Positions 1-9,404 of a DNA stretch of 64,000 nucleotides are shown here, piece after piece. Source of the stretch: Candidatus Thalassolituus haligoni (GTDB lineage: Bacteria; Pseudomonadota; Gammaproteobacteria; Pseudomonadales; Oceanobacteraceae); the NCBI RefSeq assembly GCF_041222825.1, contig NZ_CP139482.1, positions 2,449,001-2,513,000 of the forward strand, in the 5' to 3' direction. The position numbers and the translations under genes are program-made. Numbering within the stretch: the stretch's first letter is position 1; the number at the start of each line of letters is the position of its first letter. Below the pieces are notes generated by a model. That model did no database searches and had not been told where the DNA came from. It saw nothing but the letters and a program-made list of their open reading frames with translations.

Positions 1-114
1 CACCGCCGCACTGTTGGCACCCTGGACTTCGATAAATTCTTCCAGCCCAACCGTCACGGAACCCAGCACACTGGACAACAAGCCGGTGGATAATCCCCGC
101 GTGTGGATAGACAT
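1..114 (-). CDS. N-terminal 38 residues of an unrecognised protein (cut by window edge)
   Basis: Reading leftward from an ATG at 112-114 the frame stays open to the window edge. It begins MSIHTRGLSTGLLSS and runs on to an EEFIEVQGANSAAV segment. The short piece resembles the N-terminus of some AraC-type regulators, but this is only an impression and no domain can be established. A 16-bp hairpin ends three bases before the start codon and no clear Shine-Dalgarno is visible, so translation may depend on that structure. Confidence 0.4.
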   Translation of the reverse strand, partial: MSIHTRGLSTGLLSSVLGSVTVGLEEFIEVQGANSAAV

Positions 115-117
115 ATG

Positions 118-154
118 CTTAAACCCCAGGAATAAAATATTCCTGGGGTTTAAG
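118..154. repeat. Perfect 16-bp inverted repeat next to a start codon
   Basis: Arms 118-133 and 139-154 are exact reverse complements (CTTAAACCCCAGGAAT and its complement) around a 5-nt A/T loop. It lies between the end of zapE and the leftward gene at 114. No T-run follows on either strand, so it is not a standard intrinsic terminator. An operator or a translation-controlling hairpin is more likely. Confidence 0.75.
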
Positions 155-210
155 CAACAAACACACCAAGCCACACCAGACAGTGAGAGCCAACAACAAC
201 TGAACAATAA

Positions 211-246
211 CTGGCAGTCGATAACCCGCTGGCAGTCGAAAACCCG
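211..246. repeat. Two tandem 18-bp direct repeats
   Basis: CTGGCAGTCGATAACCCG at 211-228 is followed directly by a copy with one T-to-A change at 229-246. It sits in the short non-coding gap downstream of zapE. No function is evident. Confidence 0.7.
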
Positions 247-259
247 AGGCTCGTAGCAA

Positions 260-1360
260 TCAATCCTGCGGTTCGAGCAACCCCGCCGCCGCCCGCTGCC
301 GAATCCCGGACTGGAATGACGGAGACTGCATTTCCATCAAACGACTCAGCGAGCGCAAGGTATCCGCTGCCAGCGCTGGATCCGCAAGCATCTCCTGGAT
401 CGGTCGCTCAGAACTGAGCAGCAGCTTATGTTTGTGTTCGTAGAGGACATCCACCAGCCAGATAAAACGCCGCAAGGTATCCGCCCGCCACAAATGCCGC
501 GTCTGGATATCGCTAATCACCACCGTCGACCAGCGCTCCGCCAGCTCCAGATAATCCAGATGCGAACGCGGGCCTTCACAAATCGCCGCCATATCGAACC
601 AGACACAGGATTCATCTAACGCTCGTACTGGCAACCCTCGGCCACGCAATGGCACAGTAGCGGATTCGGCGTCATTCAGCCGCAGTGCATGCCCCCACTC
701 TGCCAGACGATTCAGCAGCCAGTCATCCGCCGCCTGGTCCAAGAGGTTGATATAATTTGGCACCAACGCGGCCTCGCGATAGCGATAATCCTGGTCGTGG
801 TCGAGATGCAACACCCGTAAGTGTTTTTCAATCATGGCGATGGCACCCAGCGCCCGATGGTGCAAATCCGGATCCGGTAACAACTCTTGAGGGGGATAGT
901 TGGACGTAAGCACGATGACCACACGCTGCTTGATCAATACGGCAAGAAAGCGTTCCAGCAGAATCACATCGGCAATATCGTGCAAATGAAATTCATCCAG
1001 ACAAAACAGGCGGCACTGGCTGGCAACCTGGTGTGCCAGTGTCACCAGATAGTCATTCTTGCCGCCACTATTCGCCATACCCCGGTGCAAATCCCGCAGA
1101 AACGCATGATAGTGGATACGCTTGGCCGCCAGTGGAAACTGCTGAAACAACGCATCCATCAACAGGGTTTTACCGCGTCCCGGCTCGCCCCATAAATAGG
1201 CACCGACCAGCCGCTGGCGACGAATAAAAGACAGGTTACGCTTGCCGTGCACAGCCTGCTGTTGCAGCTGTTCCAGCGCCTCGGCGGCACGCTGCTGGCC
1301 AACATCGAGTTGAATCTTGCGGTCGCTAAACCAGGCTAGCAGGGAATGAGGCATCGTCAT
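260..1360 (-). CDS. zapE: Cell division protein ZapE (AFG1-like ATPase)
   Basis: The 366-residue protein has the full AFG1/ZapE layout: a Walker A motif GEPGRGKT near residues 58-65, a Walker B-type stretch RLFCLDEFHLHD near 117-128, and a conserved TSNYPP segment further on. ZapE is a cytoplasmic ATPase that associates with the Z-ring and destabilises FtsZ polymers under stress or low oxygen. The first in-frame codon is TTG at 1361-1363; the adjacent ATG at 1358-1360 is preferred, and another ATG lies two codons on. No strong ribosome-binding site separates these choices. It is transcribed away from the FKBP gene to its right. Confidence 0.9.
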   Translation of the reverse strand: MTMPHSLLAWFSDRKIQLDVGQQRAAEALEQLQQQAVHGKRNLSFIRRQRLVGAYLWGEPGRGKTLLMDALFQQFPLAAKRIHYHAFLRDLHRGMANSGGKNDYLVTLAHQVASQCRLFCLDEFHLHDIADVILLERFLAVLIKQRVVIVLTSNYPPQELLPDPDLHHRALGAIAMIEKHLRVLHLDHDQDYRYREAALVPNYINLLDQAADDWLLNRLAEWGHALRLNDAESATVPLRGRGLPVRALDESCVWFDMAAICEGPRSHLDYLELAERWSTVVISDIQTRHLWRADTLRRFIWLVDVLYEHKHKLLLSSERPIQEMLADPALAADTLRSLSRLMEMQSPSFQSGIRQRAAAGLLEPQD

Positions 1361-1454
1361 CAAAGGGATCGGTTAAAAAATACAGCCAAGCAAAGAAAGT
1401 AGAAAGAACAGACACTCGGGTTTGATTAATCCAGCGGTTAACTTGAAACAACAG

Positions 1455-1482
1455 CCGCTAACCGCTAACCGCTAACCGCTAA
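1455..1482. repeat. Four tandem 7-bp units (CCGCTAA)
   Basis: CCGCTAA occurs four times without interruption, followed by a partial unit, in the 136-bp gap between the FKBP gene and zapE. A related inverted form, AGCGGTTAA, lies just upstream near 1432-1441. Such short arrays vary by slippage. No coding role is seen. Confidence 0.8.
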
Positions 1483-1496
1483 CCGCCGCTGGCAGC

Positions 1497-1973
1497 CTAA
1501 TCGTCGATTCCGAGCAGTTCCACTTCAAAAATCAACAAGCTACCCGGCTCAATTCGACCGGCCCGTTGTTTGCCGTAACCCAGCGCTGAAGGAATATAGA
1601 AGATGTTTTTCTGCCCGACGGTCATCAGCTGAACGCCTTCGGTCCAGCCCGCAATCACCTGATTCAGACGAAAGCTGATGGCTTCTCCACGTTCGACCGA
1701 GCTGTCGAATACTTTGCCATTTAACAGCGTGCCATGGTAATGAACCGTCACCTTGCTCGTGGCGACCGGGTGTTGCTCGCCATTGCCTGGCTTCAACACC
1801 TTGTATTGCAAACCCGATGCCGTCGTCACCACACCGTCTTCGGCACCGTTTTTAGTCAGAAACGCCGTCCCCAGAGTGATATTTTCAGCGGCACCTTTGC
1901 TGCCGACACCGGCACGACGCAAGGCATAACCCAACAAACCGGCGATCACGGCAACCAGAAGTATTTCCAGCAT
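1497..1973 (-). CDS. Membrane-anchored FKBP-type peptidyl-prolyl cis-trans isomerase
   Basis: The 158-residue protein starts with a hydrophobic anchor (LEILLVAVIAGLLGYALRR). It is followed by an FKBP domain with the typical segments VTVHYHGTLLNGKVFDSS, GWTEGVQLM and a C-terminal LIFEVELLGI. It should catalyse proline isomerisation in proteins, with the domain probably on the periplasmic face. An in-frame start 28 codons upstream would overlap the preceding gene and put non-hydrophobic sequence before the anchor. The ATG at 1973, preceded by GGGTAG, is therefore chosen. The downstream gap to zapE contains the 7-bp tandem repeat. Confidence 0.88.
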   Translation of the reverse strand: MLEILLVAVIAGLLGYALRRAGVGSKGAAENITLGTAFLTKNGAEDGVVTTASGLQYKVLKPGNGEQHPVATSKVTVHYHGTLLNGKVFDSSVERGEAISFRLNQVIAGWTEGVQLMTVGQKNIFYIPSALGYGKQRAGRIEPGSLLIFEVELLGIDD

Positions 1974-2028
1974 GTATTCTACCCAATCATGAATTCGGCC
2001 CGAATCATAAGCGACTCGGGCGCAGGAA

Positions 2029-2784
2029 TCAGTAGTTCGACAACTCCTTGTCATCACGAGTGAGTTTTTCGCCGACGTTTTCGACCATTTTCAGCGCTTT
2101 CAGTGAGCTGGATAAAAATTCCCGTTGGTACAGAATCCCCACCACAGCGGCGGCACCGGCCAGAAACAGCCAAATATTCACGAACCACAACAGCAACGCC
2201 AGCGAGAAATAAAATGCCCGCAAGCCGTTATTGTAACTGTGACCGGCCTGATCGATCACCTTGGCAGCGTAGATGGCAAAACTGCGACGTTCAGCAGCCG
2301 TAACGGTTTTGTCATCGGGAAATGGCGCGGCACCAATCAATACAGATGCAAACCCGAACTGACGCATGGACCAGGTAAAGGTAAAAAAGGCATAGATAAA
2401 CACACTGATCATCACCCCCACTTTCAGCTCCATCGCCAGGATACTGTCGGGCGTAACAAATGAGATGTTCAGCAACATATTCTGGATTTCGTTAATAGCC
2501 GACAGCGCAGTCAATAAACCAGCCAATACCAGCACACAGGAAGAGGCAAAAAAATTGACGTTACGCTCGACGTTGGCGAGCAAGGCCGCATCCCCTACCC
2601 GGATTTCACGCATCAGCAAGCGCCGCATCCAGTTAATCCGGTGCACGTGCATCACTGATGATAACGATGCGGTGTGCTTGGCCATGTATCTGGCGAAGCG
2701 ACCATAGGCAATCCAGCAGAACAGAAACCAGGCCAGGGCGGCCCAGTTCATCAAGCTGATGACGTCCTCAGGGTTGTTTTGCAA
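2029..2784 (-). CDS. DUF599 family integral membrane protein
   Basis: The 251-residue protein has about four hydrophobic segments (near residues 10-30, 75-95, 125-145 and 190-220). It also carries the family's conserved central region with FFTFTWSMRQFGF. DUF599 proteins have no assigned biochemical function. The TTG at 2782-2784 is preceded at good spacing by GAGG (CGAGGATAC). An ATG at 2751 is the alternative and would shorten the N-terminus by 11 residues. It is the gene upstream of the FKBP gene, which starts 55 bp after its stop. Confidence 0.8.
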   Translation of the reverse strand: MQNNPEDVISLMNWAALAWFLFCWIAYGRFARYMAKHTASLSSVMHVHRINWMRRLLMREIRVGDAALLANVERNVNFFASSCVLVLAGLLTALSAINEIQNMLLNISFVTPDSILAMELKVGVMISVFIYAFFTFTWSMRQFGFASVLIGAAPFPDDKTVTAAERRSFAIYAAKVIDQAGHSYNNGLRAFYFSLALLLWFVNIWLFLAGAAAVVGILYQREFLSSSLKALKMVENVGEKLTRDDKELSNY

Positions 2785-3026
2785 AGTATCCTCGATGTCT
2801 GAGTGTGATTTTAATGTTAATAAAGTGCTTCTTACTGCCTGAATTCAACGCCAAAGTCATATAACCACTGCAGCGTGAAGCAGTGTGTGTATTCAAACAA
2901 AGTCTTCGGAAGCCATCCAGCTGGATATATCACGACACTGTTGATTCAGAACAGGCTAACGGCGGTCTTGACTCTTTGCCCCAAGCCATTCACCTGAAAC
3001 CATTAACCCAGACTCGTTACCCTGAT

Positions 3027-3737
3027 TCAGTCACTCGCCAGGCGGGCATGTAACTCGGCGGCGGTTTCCTTGCGCTCAGAGTAACGATCCACCAGGTAAT
3101 CACTGCGATCCCGTACCAAGTAAGTGAATCGCACCAGCTCTTCCATGACATCGACGACCCGGTCGTAATAACTCGACGGCTTCATCCGGTCGTTGTCGTC
3201 GAATTCCCGCCAGGCTTTGGCTACCGATGACTGATTCGGAATGGTCAGCATCCGCATCCAGCGTCCGAGCACCCGCATCTGATTGACGGCATTAAATGAC
3301 TGCGAGCCACCGCTGACCTGCATCACCGCCAGAGTTTTGCCCTGGGTTGGCCGAACCGAGCCGATCGACAGCGGAATCCAGTCGATTTGGGCTTTCATAA
3401 TACCGGTCATGGCGCCGTGACGTTCCGGCGAAGACCACACCATGCCCTCGCTCCAGCTGACCAGCTCTCGCAGCTCAGCCACTTTGAGGTGGTCGGCACC
3501 GGTATCATCGGGCAATGGCAAGCCGGACGGGTTAAAAATCCGGGTTTCAGCCCCCATTGCTTCCAGTAACCGCGCCGCTTCTTGCGTTAACAGACGACTG
3601 AACGAGCGTTGCCGTACTGAACCATACAACAACAAGATACGCGGCCGATGGCTCGAAAACGGCCGCCGAAATACCGCTTCTGCTGTCGGTACATGGAACA
3701 GGGTTTCTTCAATATTAGGCAGATCAGAACAACTCAC
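3027..3737 (-). CDS. arsH: Arsenical resistance protein ArsH (NADPH-dependent FMN reductase)
   Basis: The 236-residue protein is a flavodoxin-like ArsH. It has the FMN phosphate-binding segment [15 protein letters not shown] near the N-terminus, [18 protein letters not shown] in the middle, and [18 protein letters not shown]. ArsH oxidises trivalent organoarsenicals to less toxic pentavalent forms. A GTG at 3735-3737, preceded by AAGG, gives the usual family length and avoids overlap with acr3. An upstream in-frame TTG at 3806 would add 23 residues inside the acr3 3' end. It is the last gene of arsR-arsC-acr3-arsH. Confidence 0.9.
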   Translation of the reverse strand: MSCSDLPNIEETLFHVPTAEAVFRRPFSSHRPRILLLYGSVRQRSFSRLLTQEAARLLEAMGAETRIFNPSGLPLPDDTGADHLKVAELRELVSWSEGMVWSSPERHGAMTGIMKAQIDWIPLSIGSVRPTQGKTLAVMQVSGGSQSFNAVNQMRVLGRWMRMLTIPNQSSVAKAWREFDDNDRMKPSSYYDRVVDVMEELVRFTYLVRDRSDYLVDRYSERKETAAELHARLASD

Positions 3738-3771
3738 GGGCGTTACCTTATGCTTTTGAAAACCACTTGAA

Positions 3772-4791
3772 TCACGCTGGAAACCAGTGTCGGGTGCGAT
3801 TGGCAAACGCCACCAGCGATAGCATCACCGGCACTTCCACCAACACCCCGACGACCGTTGCCAGCGCCGCTCCTGAATGCAAGCCGAACAACGAAATCGC
3901 CACCGCCACCGCCAGTTCAAAAAAGTTGCTGGTGCCAATCATGCAGGCCGGAGCAGCAATGTTATGGGCCAGCTTCAACCGCAGTGCGGCCCAGTAGGCG
4001 ATCGCAAAAATACCGTAGGTCTGGATCGTCAGCGGAATCGCAATCAACAGGATATCCAGCGGCCGGGCAACAATGGTATTGGCCTGCAAGCCAAACAGAA
4101 TCACCACGGTGGTGATCAAACCTACGATTGACCAGGGCTTGATAGCATCAACAAAGCGATTCAGTGCCTCAGCCGAGCCATCCACCGTCAATACCTTACG
4201 GGTGAGATAGCCCGCCAGCAGCGGTAACACCACATACAGACCGACCGACAGCATCAGCGTATTCCAGGGTACCTGGATGTCGGTCACACCCAGTAAAAAA
4301 CCGGTAATCGGTGCAAAGGCAAATACCATAATCAGATCATTCACCGACACCTGCACCAGTGTGTAGTTGGGGTCGCCCTTGGTCAGTTGGCTCCAGACAA
4401 ACACCATCGCAGTACAGGGGGCAACGCCCAGCAAGATCATCCCGGCGATGTATTCACTCGCGGTTTGAGGATCAACCCAGCTGGCAAAAAACACCCGGAA
4501 AAACAGCCAGCCAAGTAATGCCATGGAGAACGGCTTGATCAACCAGTTAATCACCAGCGTCAGCAGCAACCCTTTGGGCTTGCGACCGACGTCGCGGATG
4601 GCACCCAGATCGATCTGGATCATCATCGGATAGATCATCAACCAGATCAGCACCGCAACCACCAGATTGACCCGCGCCACTTCGGCGGCCGCAATAGCGG
4701 TAAACACCTCCGGCACCAACAGGCCCAAAGCCATTCCTGCCACAATGGCAGTAGCCACCCAAACCGATAAAAACCGCTCAAAAATTCCCAT
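3772..4791 (-). CDS. acr3: ACR3-family arsenite efflux permease
   Basis: The 339-residue protein is very hydrophobic, with about ten membrane segments. It contains the conserved ACR3 stretches [12 protein letters not shown] and [13 protein letters not shown], the latter holding the cysteine needed for arsenite transport. It exports As(III) across the inner membrane using the proton motive force. Its ATG lies 8 bp after the arsC stop, so the two are translated from one mRNA. Substrate preference between arsenite and antimonite cannot be read from sequence alone. Confidence 0.95.
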   Translation of the reverse strand: MGIFERFLSVWVATAIVAGMALGLLVPEVFTAIAAAEVARVNLVVAVLIWLMIYPMMIQIDLGAIRDVGRKPKGLLLTLVINWLIKPFSMALLGWLFFRVFFASWVDPQTASEYIAGMILLGVAPCTAMVFVWSQLTKGDPNYTLVQVSVNDLIMVFAFAPITGFLLGVTDIQVPWNTLMLSVGLYVVLPLLAGYLTRKVLTVDGSAEALNRFVDAIKPWSIVGLITTVVILFGLQANTIVARPLDILLIAIPLTIQTYGIFAIAYWAALRLKLAHNIAAPACMIGTSNFFELAVAVAISLFGLHSGAALATVVGVLVEVPVMLSLVAFANRTRHWFPA

Positions 4792-4799
4792 AAGGCCGC

Positions 4800-5267
4800 C
4801 TAAAACTCCGTCGCCAGAGACTGTAATTGCGTCTGTATTACAGCGGCCGACATCGTCATCTCCAGCGCATTCACCTGAGCAAACCGCTGTTTCAAGGTAT
4901 CAATCAACTGATCAAATGCCTCGGACTGCGCCGCTGCATCGGCTATTTTGGACGGATCAGCGAGGCCCCAATGCACCTTGCTGCCAGCACCGATCCAGAG
5001 TGGGCAGGCTTCACTCGCCGCACTGTCGCACACCGTAATCACATAATCCGGGGCAAACAATTCAAACGCATCCCACGACTGACTCATCAGCCCGGTGGCC
5101 GATATGCCATGACGCTGTAGCGCCACCAACGTCCCCGGATACACCTCACCGGCAGGCTGGCTACCGGCACTGCGCACCTCGAAACGATCATCCAGCACGG
5201 CACGGGCAACTGCCTCGGCGACAATACTGCGACAACGATTATGGGTGCAGACAAACAAGAGTTTCAT
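4800..5267 (-). CDS. arsC: Arsenate reductase ArsC (low-molecular-weight phosphatase type)
   Basis: The 155-residue protein begins [14 protein letters not shown], the CX5R phosphate loop with catalytic Cys7 and Arg13. Two further cysteines at about 80 and 88 ([14 protein letters not shown]) complete the triple-cysteine relay. This points to the thioredoxin-coupled class rather than the glutaredoxin class. It reduces arsenate to arsenite, which the next gene product exports. The start ATG at 5267 follows arsR by 26 bp. Confidence 0.94.
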   Translation of the reverse strand: MKLLFVCTHNRCRSIVAEAVARAVLDDRFEVRSAGSQPAGEVYPGTLVALQRHGISATGLMSQSWDAFELFAPDYVITVCDSAASEACPLWIGAGSKVHWGLADPSKIADAAAQSEAFDQLIDTLKQRFAQVNALEMTMSAAVIQTQLQSLATEF

Positions 5268-5293
5268 AGTGGCTCCAGCTAAAAAAAATGGGA

Positions 5294-5671
5294 TCAGAAT
5301 TGTGCACCTGGCCGTGGCGCGCAGCAGCCGGGTGCTTGCTCAGTCGGAATGCAGACTTGCAGGCGCGCTTCACACTCGGCAAGGTCGTGCGCATAAAGCT
5401 GTGCAACCTGCTCCAATACGGCGTTGGCAGCCGCATCCAGCATCGGTTGCAGCCGGTAATACACCCACTGGCCACGCTTTTCGCCAACCAGCAGGCCACT
5501 GGTGCGTAGTAGCGCCAGATGCCGTGAGACCTTGGGCTGGCTCAACGCCAACGCTTCGGTCAATTCGCAGACACACAATTCCTTGTGGTTAACAATCAGC
5601 ATCAGCGCCGCAAACCGGGTCGGGTCGGCCAGCAACTTAAACAACTCAACCGGAGGAAAAACGGCAACCAT
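5294..5671 (-). CDS. arsR: ArsR-family metalloregulator of the ars operon
   Basis: The 125-residue winged-helix repressor carries the metalloid-sensing motif ELCVCEL (Cys33 and Cys35) and the DNA-recognition segment SQPKVSRHLALLR. Extra cysteines occur in the C-terminal tail (GCC). Binding of As(III) should release it from DNA. The ATG at 5671 gives a standard ArsR N-terminus (VFPPVELFKLLADPTRF). A start 21 codons upstream would add an arginine-rich, repetitive stretch (GLSHGLFRGLESR) encoded by repeats of CAATCCACGA-like sequence, and is less likely. It is the first gene of the leftward ars operon and faces selD. Confidence 0.93.
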   Translation of the reverse strand: MVAVFPPVELFKLLADPTRFAALMLIVNHKELCVCELTEALALSQPKVSRHLALLRTSGLLVGEKRGQWVYYRLQPMLDAAANAVLEQVAQLYAHDLAECEARLQVCIPTEQAPGCCAPRPGAQF

Positions 5672-5761
5672 CAAGCGACTCTCCAATCCACGAAACAATC
5701 CATGAGACAATCCACGAGACAAGCGTCTTGCCAATCCACAGGCAAACCACTTGGCCTCAAA

Positions 5762-5797
5762 ATATATGCAAAATCATATATATGATTTTGCATATAT
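5762..5797. promoter_or_regulatory. 36-bp perfect palindrome, probable ArsR operator between arsR and selD
   Basis: The sequence is its own reverse complement over all 36 positions. Each half contains ATATGCAAAATCATAT or its complement, an interrupted ATATG...CATAT dyad of the kind bound by ArsR/SmtB dimers. Two overlapping dimer sites are therefore likely. It lies 91 bp from the arsR start and 103 bp from the selD start, so it could control both divergent operons. Confidence 0.75.
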
Positions 5798-5899
5798 ACA
5801 AACCAAAACATGCGTACGAAAAAGACCACGCTGACAACCTGCCCACAACCTCGTATTATTTCCGCCCGTTTTTTGCACCTGCACGCCGGAGTGACCACC

Positions 5900-6979
5900 A
5901 TGACAAACACCCCTATCCGCCTTACCGAATACAGTCACGGAGCCGGGTGCGGCTGCAAGATTTCGCCCAAAGTGCTGGACACCATTCTGCTCTCCCAACT
6001 GCAGCTGCCCGATTTTCCCAACCTGTTGGTGGGCAACAGCAGTAAAGACGACGCCGCCGCCTACGACATCGGCAATGACCAGGTCGTATTGAGTACCACC
6101 GACTTTTTTATGCCCATCGTCGACGATGCGTTTGACTTTGGCCGCATCGCCGCCACCAACGCCATCAGCGACATCTACGCCATGGGTGGCAAGCCACTGA
6201 TGGCAATAGCCATTCTCGGCTGGCCCATTAACACCCTGGCTGCCGAAGTCGCCCAACAGGTCATTGATGGTGGCCGCCAGGCCTGTGCCGATGCCGGTAT
6301 TCCCCTCGCCGGAGGCCACAGCATTGACGCACCGGAGCCGATTTTCGGTTTGGCCGTCACCGGCCTGACCAGCCGCAAAAACCTCAAACAGAACAATCAG
6401 GCCCAGGCGGGCGACATTCTTTACCTGACCAAACCGTTGGGTATCGGCATTCTGACCACCGCCCAGAAACAGAAAAAACTGCTGCCCCAACATACCCATC
6501 TGGCCCGCGACATCATGTGCCAGATGAACCGTGTCGGTGCCGAGGTAGCGCCACTGGAAGGCGTGCACGCGATCACCGACGTCACTGGCTTTGGATTGAT
6601 GGGTCATTTGCTGGAAGTGTGTGAAGGCAGTGGCGTCACGGCTGTCATCGACGTCAGCAAGGTGCCGGTCATCAGCGAAGCCCGAGAGTATCTGGCCCAA
6701 GGCTGTATTCCCGGCGGCACCGGCCGCAACCAGGACAGCTACGGCCACAAACTGGCCGACATGCCTCACACCATCAAAGATCTGTTGTGCGACCCGCAAA
6801 CCAGTGGTGGCCTGTTGATCGCCGTCGCCCCGGAACAGGCAGCCCGACTGGAAGCTGTACTAAAGCAAGCCAATGTCCATCACCAGCCCATTGGCGCACT
6901 GTCGGCCCGGTCTACAGACAACCCGGATACTCCCTTCGTCGCTGTCCAGGGAGATTGGGTCAGCGGAGGATGGTTATGA
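5900..6979 (+). CDS. selD: Selenide, water dikinase SelD (selenophosphate synthetase)
   Basis: The 359-residue protein makes selenophosphate from selenide and ATP. The N-terminus contains [16 protein letters not shown] with catalytic Cys17 and Lys20 at the same positions as the E. coli enzyme, so this is the cysteine form and not a selenoprotein. Glycine-rich and acidic segments for Mg-ATP follow ([33 protein letters not shown]). The ATG at 5900 is chosen because it gives the standard start. It overlaps mnmH by ATGA. The only selenium-using gene seen nearby is mnmH; no selA, selB or tRNA-Sec is visible, suggesting selenium goes into tRNA selenouridine. Confidence 0.96.
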   Translation: MTNTPIRLTEYSHGAGCGCKISPKVLDTILLSQLQLPDFPNLLVGNSSKDDAAAYDIGNDQVVLSTTDFFMPIVDDAFDFGRIAATNAISDIYAMGGKPLMAIAILGWPINTLAAEVAQQVIDGGRQACADAGIPLAGGHSIDAPEPIFGLAVTGLTSRKNLKQNNQAQAGDILYLTKPLGIGILTTAQKQKKLLPQHTHLARDIMCQMNRVGAEVAPLEGVHAITDVTGFGLMGHLLEVCEGSGVTAVIDVSKVPVISEAREYLAQGCIPGGTGRNQDSYGHKLADMPHTIKDLLCDPQTSGGLLIAVAPEQAARLEAVLKQANVHHQPIGALSARSTDNPDTPFVAVQGDWVSGGWL

Positions 6980-8157
6980 GCGCTGACCAGAGCCAGCCAA
7001 CACGCCCGGATGCCCGAGAGTTCCTGGATATTTTCCTCAACGACATCCCCATGATCGACACCCGTGCCCCGGTTGAATTTGAAAAAGGTGCCTTCCCGAC
7101 CAGCGTCAGCCTGCCGTTAATGACCAACAGCGAGCGTGAACAGGTCGGCACCTGCTACAAGCAACAAGGGCAGGAAGAAGCCATTCGACTGGGTCACCAG
7201 CTGGTACAGGGAGAGATAAAACAGCAACGAGTGCAAGCCTGGGTCAACTTCGCCCAGCAGCACCCGCAAGGCTATCTGTACTGCTGGCGTGGCGGTCTGC
7301 GCAGCCAGATTTGTCAGCAATGGATGCATGAAGACGGCACCGACTACCCCCGTATCACGGGCGGCTACAAGGCCATGCGCAGCTGGATACTGGCAGAGTT
7401 CGAGCGCCAGTGCGCCGAATTGCCGATGATCATCCTGGCAGGCACCACCGGCTGCAACAAAACCGGCCTGCTCAACCAGCTCCCCAACAGCGTCGACCTC
7501 GAAGGCCTGGCCAACCACCTCGGCTCCAGTTTTGGTCGCCGCCCCTCCGGCCAGCCCAGCCAGCTCAACTTCGAAAACGCCCTCGCCGTCGCCATGCTCA
7601 AAGCCGAACACAGCAACAGCGTTCAATCCGGCCAACACCTGGTATTGGAAGACGAAAGCATGCTGATTGGCCGTTGCGCCTTGCCACACCTGTTCCGCAA
7701 CGCCATGGAGCGCAGCCCGGTCGTGGTGCTCGACACCAGCCTCGAAGAACGGGTTGAACACACCTTTCACAACTACATCCTCACCAAACTGGCGGAATGG
7801 CAACAACAAATGACTGATGAGGATGAAGAACCCGCCTTTGATGCTTTCGCCAACGACCTGACTGAATCACTCAAACGGGTGAAAAAACGCCTGGGAGGCG
7901 TGCGCTACGCCGAAGTGGCCAATGAGATGGAAAATGCCCTCAGCGCGCACCGTCACGGCAACCCCGACGGCCACAGAGGCTGGATTACCGTGCTACTGCG
8001 CGACTACTACGACCCCATGTACGAATACCAGCTGAGTAAAAAAATGGAACGGGTTATCTTTCAAGGCAACCGCACCGAAGTAAAAGAATTCCTCAGCCGT
8101 ACAGAGCACGGAGCACAACCAAGTCCCGCTGATATTTCACCCTCCCAACCTGGATAA
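6976..8157 (+). CDS. mnmH: tRNA 2-selenouridine synthase MnmH (SelU)
   Basis: The 393-residue protein uses selenophosphate to convert 2-thiouridine to 2-selenouridine at the tRNA wobble position, via a geranylated intermediate. An N-terminal rhodanese domain ends with the catalytic loop [12 protein letters not shown] (Cys103). A P-loop domain follows, with GTTGCNKT at 156-163, where Asn replaces the usual Gly before Lys. The ATG at 6976 overlaps the selD stop and has AGCGGAGG just upstream. An ATG two codons earlier is too close to that site. Coupling to selD supplies the selenium donor. Confidence 0.94.
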   Translation: MSADQSQPTRPDAREFLDIFLNDIPMIDTRAPVEFEKGAFPTSVSLPLMTNSEREQVGTCYKQQGQEEAIRLGHQLVQGEIKQQRVQAWVNFAQQHPQGYLYCWRGGLRSQICQQWMHEDGTDYPRITGGYKAMRSWILAEFERQCAELPMIILAGTTGCNKTGLLNQLPNSVDLEGLANHLGSSFGRRPSGQPSQLNFENALAVAMLKAEHSNSVQSGQHLVLEDESMLIGRCALPHLFRNAMERSPVVVLDTSLEERVEHTFHNYILTKLAEWQQQMTDEDEEPAFDAFANDLTESLKRVKKRLGGVRYAEVANEMENALSAHRHGNPDGHRGWITVLLRDYYDPMYEYQLSKKMERVIFQGNRTEVKEFLSRTEHGAQPSPADISPSQPG

Positions 8158-8161
8158 CCAC

Positions 8162-9367
8162 ATGTCGCTTGCAGCGCTGGATCGCTCCACACAACGCAAC
8201 CTCGGCAAACTGTTCTCAGCCCAAGCGCTAGGCGGCTCCTCCGCGCCGATCATCCTTTCCATCGGCGGACTGGTCGGCCAGACACTGACACCCGACCCCG
8301 CACTGGCAACACTCCCGGTCAGCCTGTATGGCATCGGTGTCGCGGTGTCCATGATTCCAGTCTCCCTGCTGATGAAAAATGCCGGACGCAAAATCGCCTA
8401 CCTCACCGGCACCCTGCTCTGCGTACTGGCCGCACTGCTGGCAACCACCGCCATCGTCAACGCCTCCTTCTGGCTGTTTTGCGCCGCCCTCGGGTTGGCC
8501 GGATTTTATGGTGCCTGCGTGCAAAACTACCGTTTTGCTGCTTCCGATCTGGTACCCGCCAGCCACAAACCCAACGCCATCTCCCTGATCATGCTAGGTG
8601 GACTGGCCGCCGCCGTGATTGGCCCACAAACCGTGTACTGGACGCAAAATACCTGGGCATCAGCCCCCTTTGCGGGCAGCTTTATTGGCCAGGCCATACT
8701 GGCACTGCTCGCCATCCCCATCCTGCTATCACTCAAACTGCCCCCATCTCATGAAGCCGATATTAACGGCGACGCCCGCCCCTTGTGGCAGATCGCCAAA
8801 AGCCCCGGATTTATCACCGCCGCCCTCGCAGGCACCGTCTCATACGCCCTGATGTCCTTCATCATGACCGCCGCACCCATCGCCATGGTGCACCAAGGCC
8901 ACAGCGCCGGAGATGCCACCCTCGGCATTCAATGGCACATCCTCGCCATGTTTGGCCCGAGTTTTTTCACCGGCAAACTGATCGCCCGCTTCGGTGCGCG
9001 CTGGATCACCGCGCTAGGACTGATGCTACTGTTTACCTCCGCCGTTACCGCCATGTCCGGGATGGAAGTGATACACTTCTGGGGATCACTGATCCTGCTC
9101 GGACTGGGCTGGAACTTCGGTTTTATTGGCGCCACCACCCTGCTCACCCACACCTACCAACCCTCGGAAAAATCCAAGGTACAAGCCCTCAACGACCTAC
9201 TGGTATTTGGTACCGTCGCCGCAGCCTCCCTGGGCGCAGGCAGACAATTCAACCTCTACGGCTGGTACGAACTCAACCTGATCACCTTCCCCGTGATCGC
9301 CGTTACCCTGCTGTTACTTGTGGCTCTGCCCTGGTGGCAAAAAAACAGCCAAAAACCTTTACTCTGA
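8162..9367 (+). CDS. MFS transporter in the selenium operon
   Basis: The 401-residue protein has about twelve hydrophobic segments. It has the loop signature MKNAGRKIAYLTG after the second segment, the usual major facilitator motif A position. It starts 4 bp after the mnmH stop, so it is almost certainly co-transcribed with selD-mnmH. This suggests uptake or efflux of a selenium compound, though the location facing an ars operon leaves arsenic-related cargo open. The family member is not recognised precisely and the substrate is unknown. Confidence 0.85.
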   Translation: MSLAALDRSTQRNLGKLFSAQALGGSSAPIILSIGGLVGQTLTPDPALATLPVSLYGIGVAVSMIPVSLLMKNAGRKIAYLTGTLLCVLAALLATTAIVNASFWLFCAALGLAGFYGACVQNYRFAASDLVPASHKPNAISLIMLGGLAAAVIGPQTVYWTQNTWASAPFAGSFIGQAILALLAIPILLSLKLPPSHEADINGDARPLWQIAKSPGFITAALAGTVSYALMSFIMTAAPIAMVHQGHSAGDATLGIQWHILAMFGPSFFTGKLIARFGARWITALGLMLLFTSAVTAMSGMEVIHFWGSLILLGLGWNFGFIGATTLLTHTYQPSEKSKVQALNDLLVFGTVAAASLGAGRQFNLYGWYELNLITFPVIAVTLLLLVALPWWQKNSQKPLL

Positions 9368-9404
9368 CGCCAGAATTAGTGGCTACAAAACTATCGATGA
9401 CCAT

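Noticed and set aside
5774..6799. 341-codon open frame antisense to selD
   Set aside because: selD is unmistakable on the other strand; the antisense frame is glycine and valine rich without any family feature.
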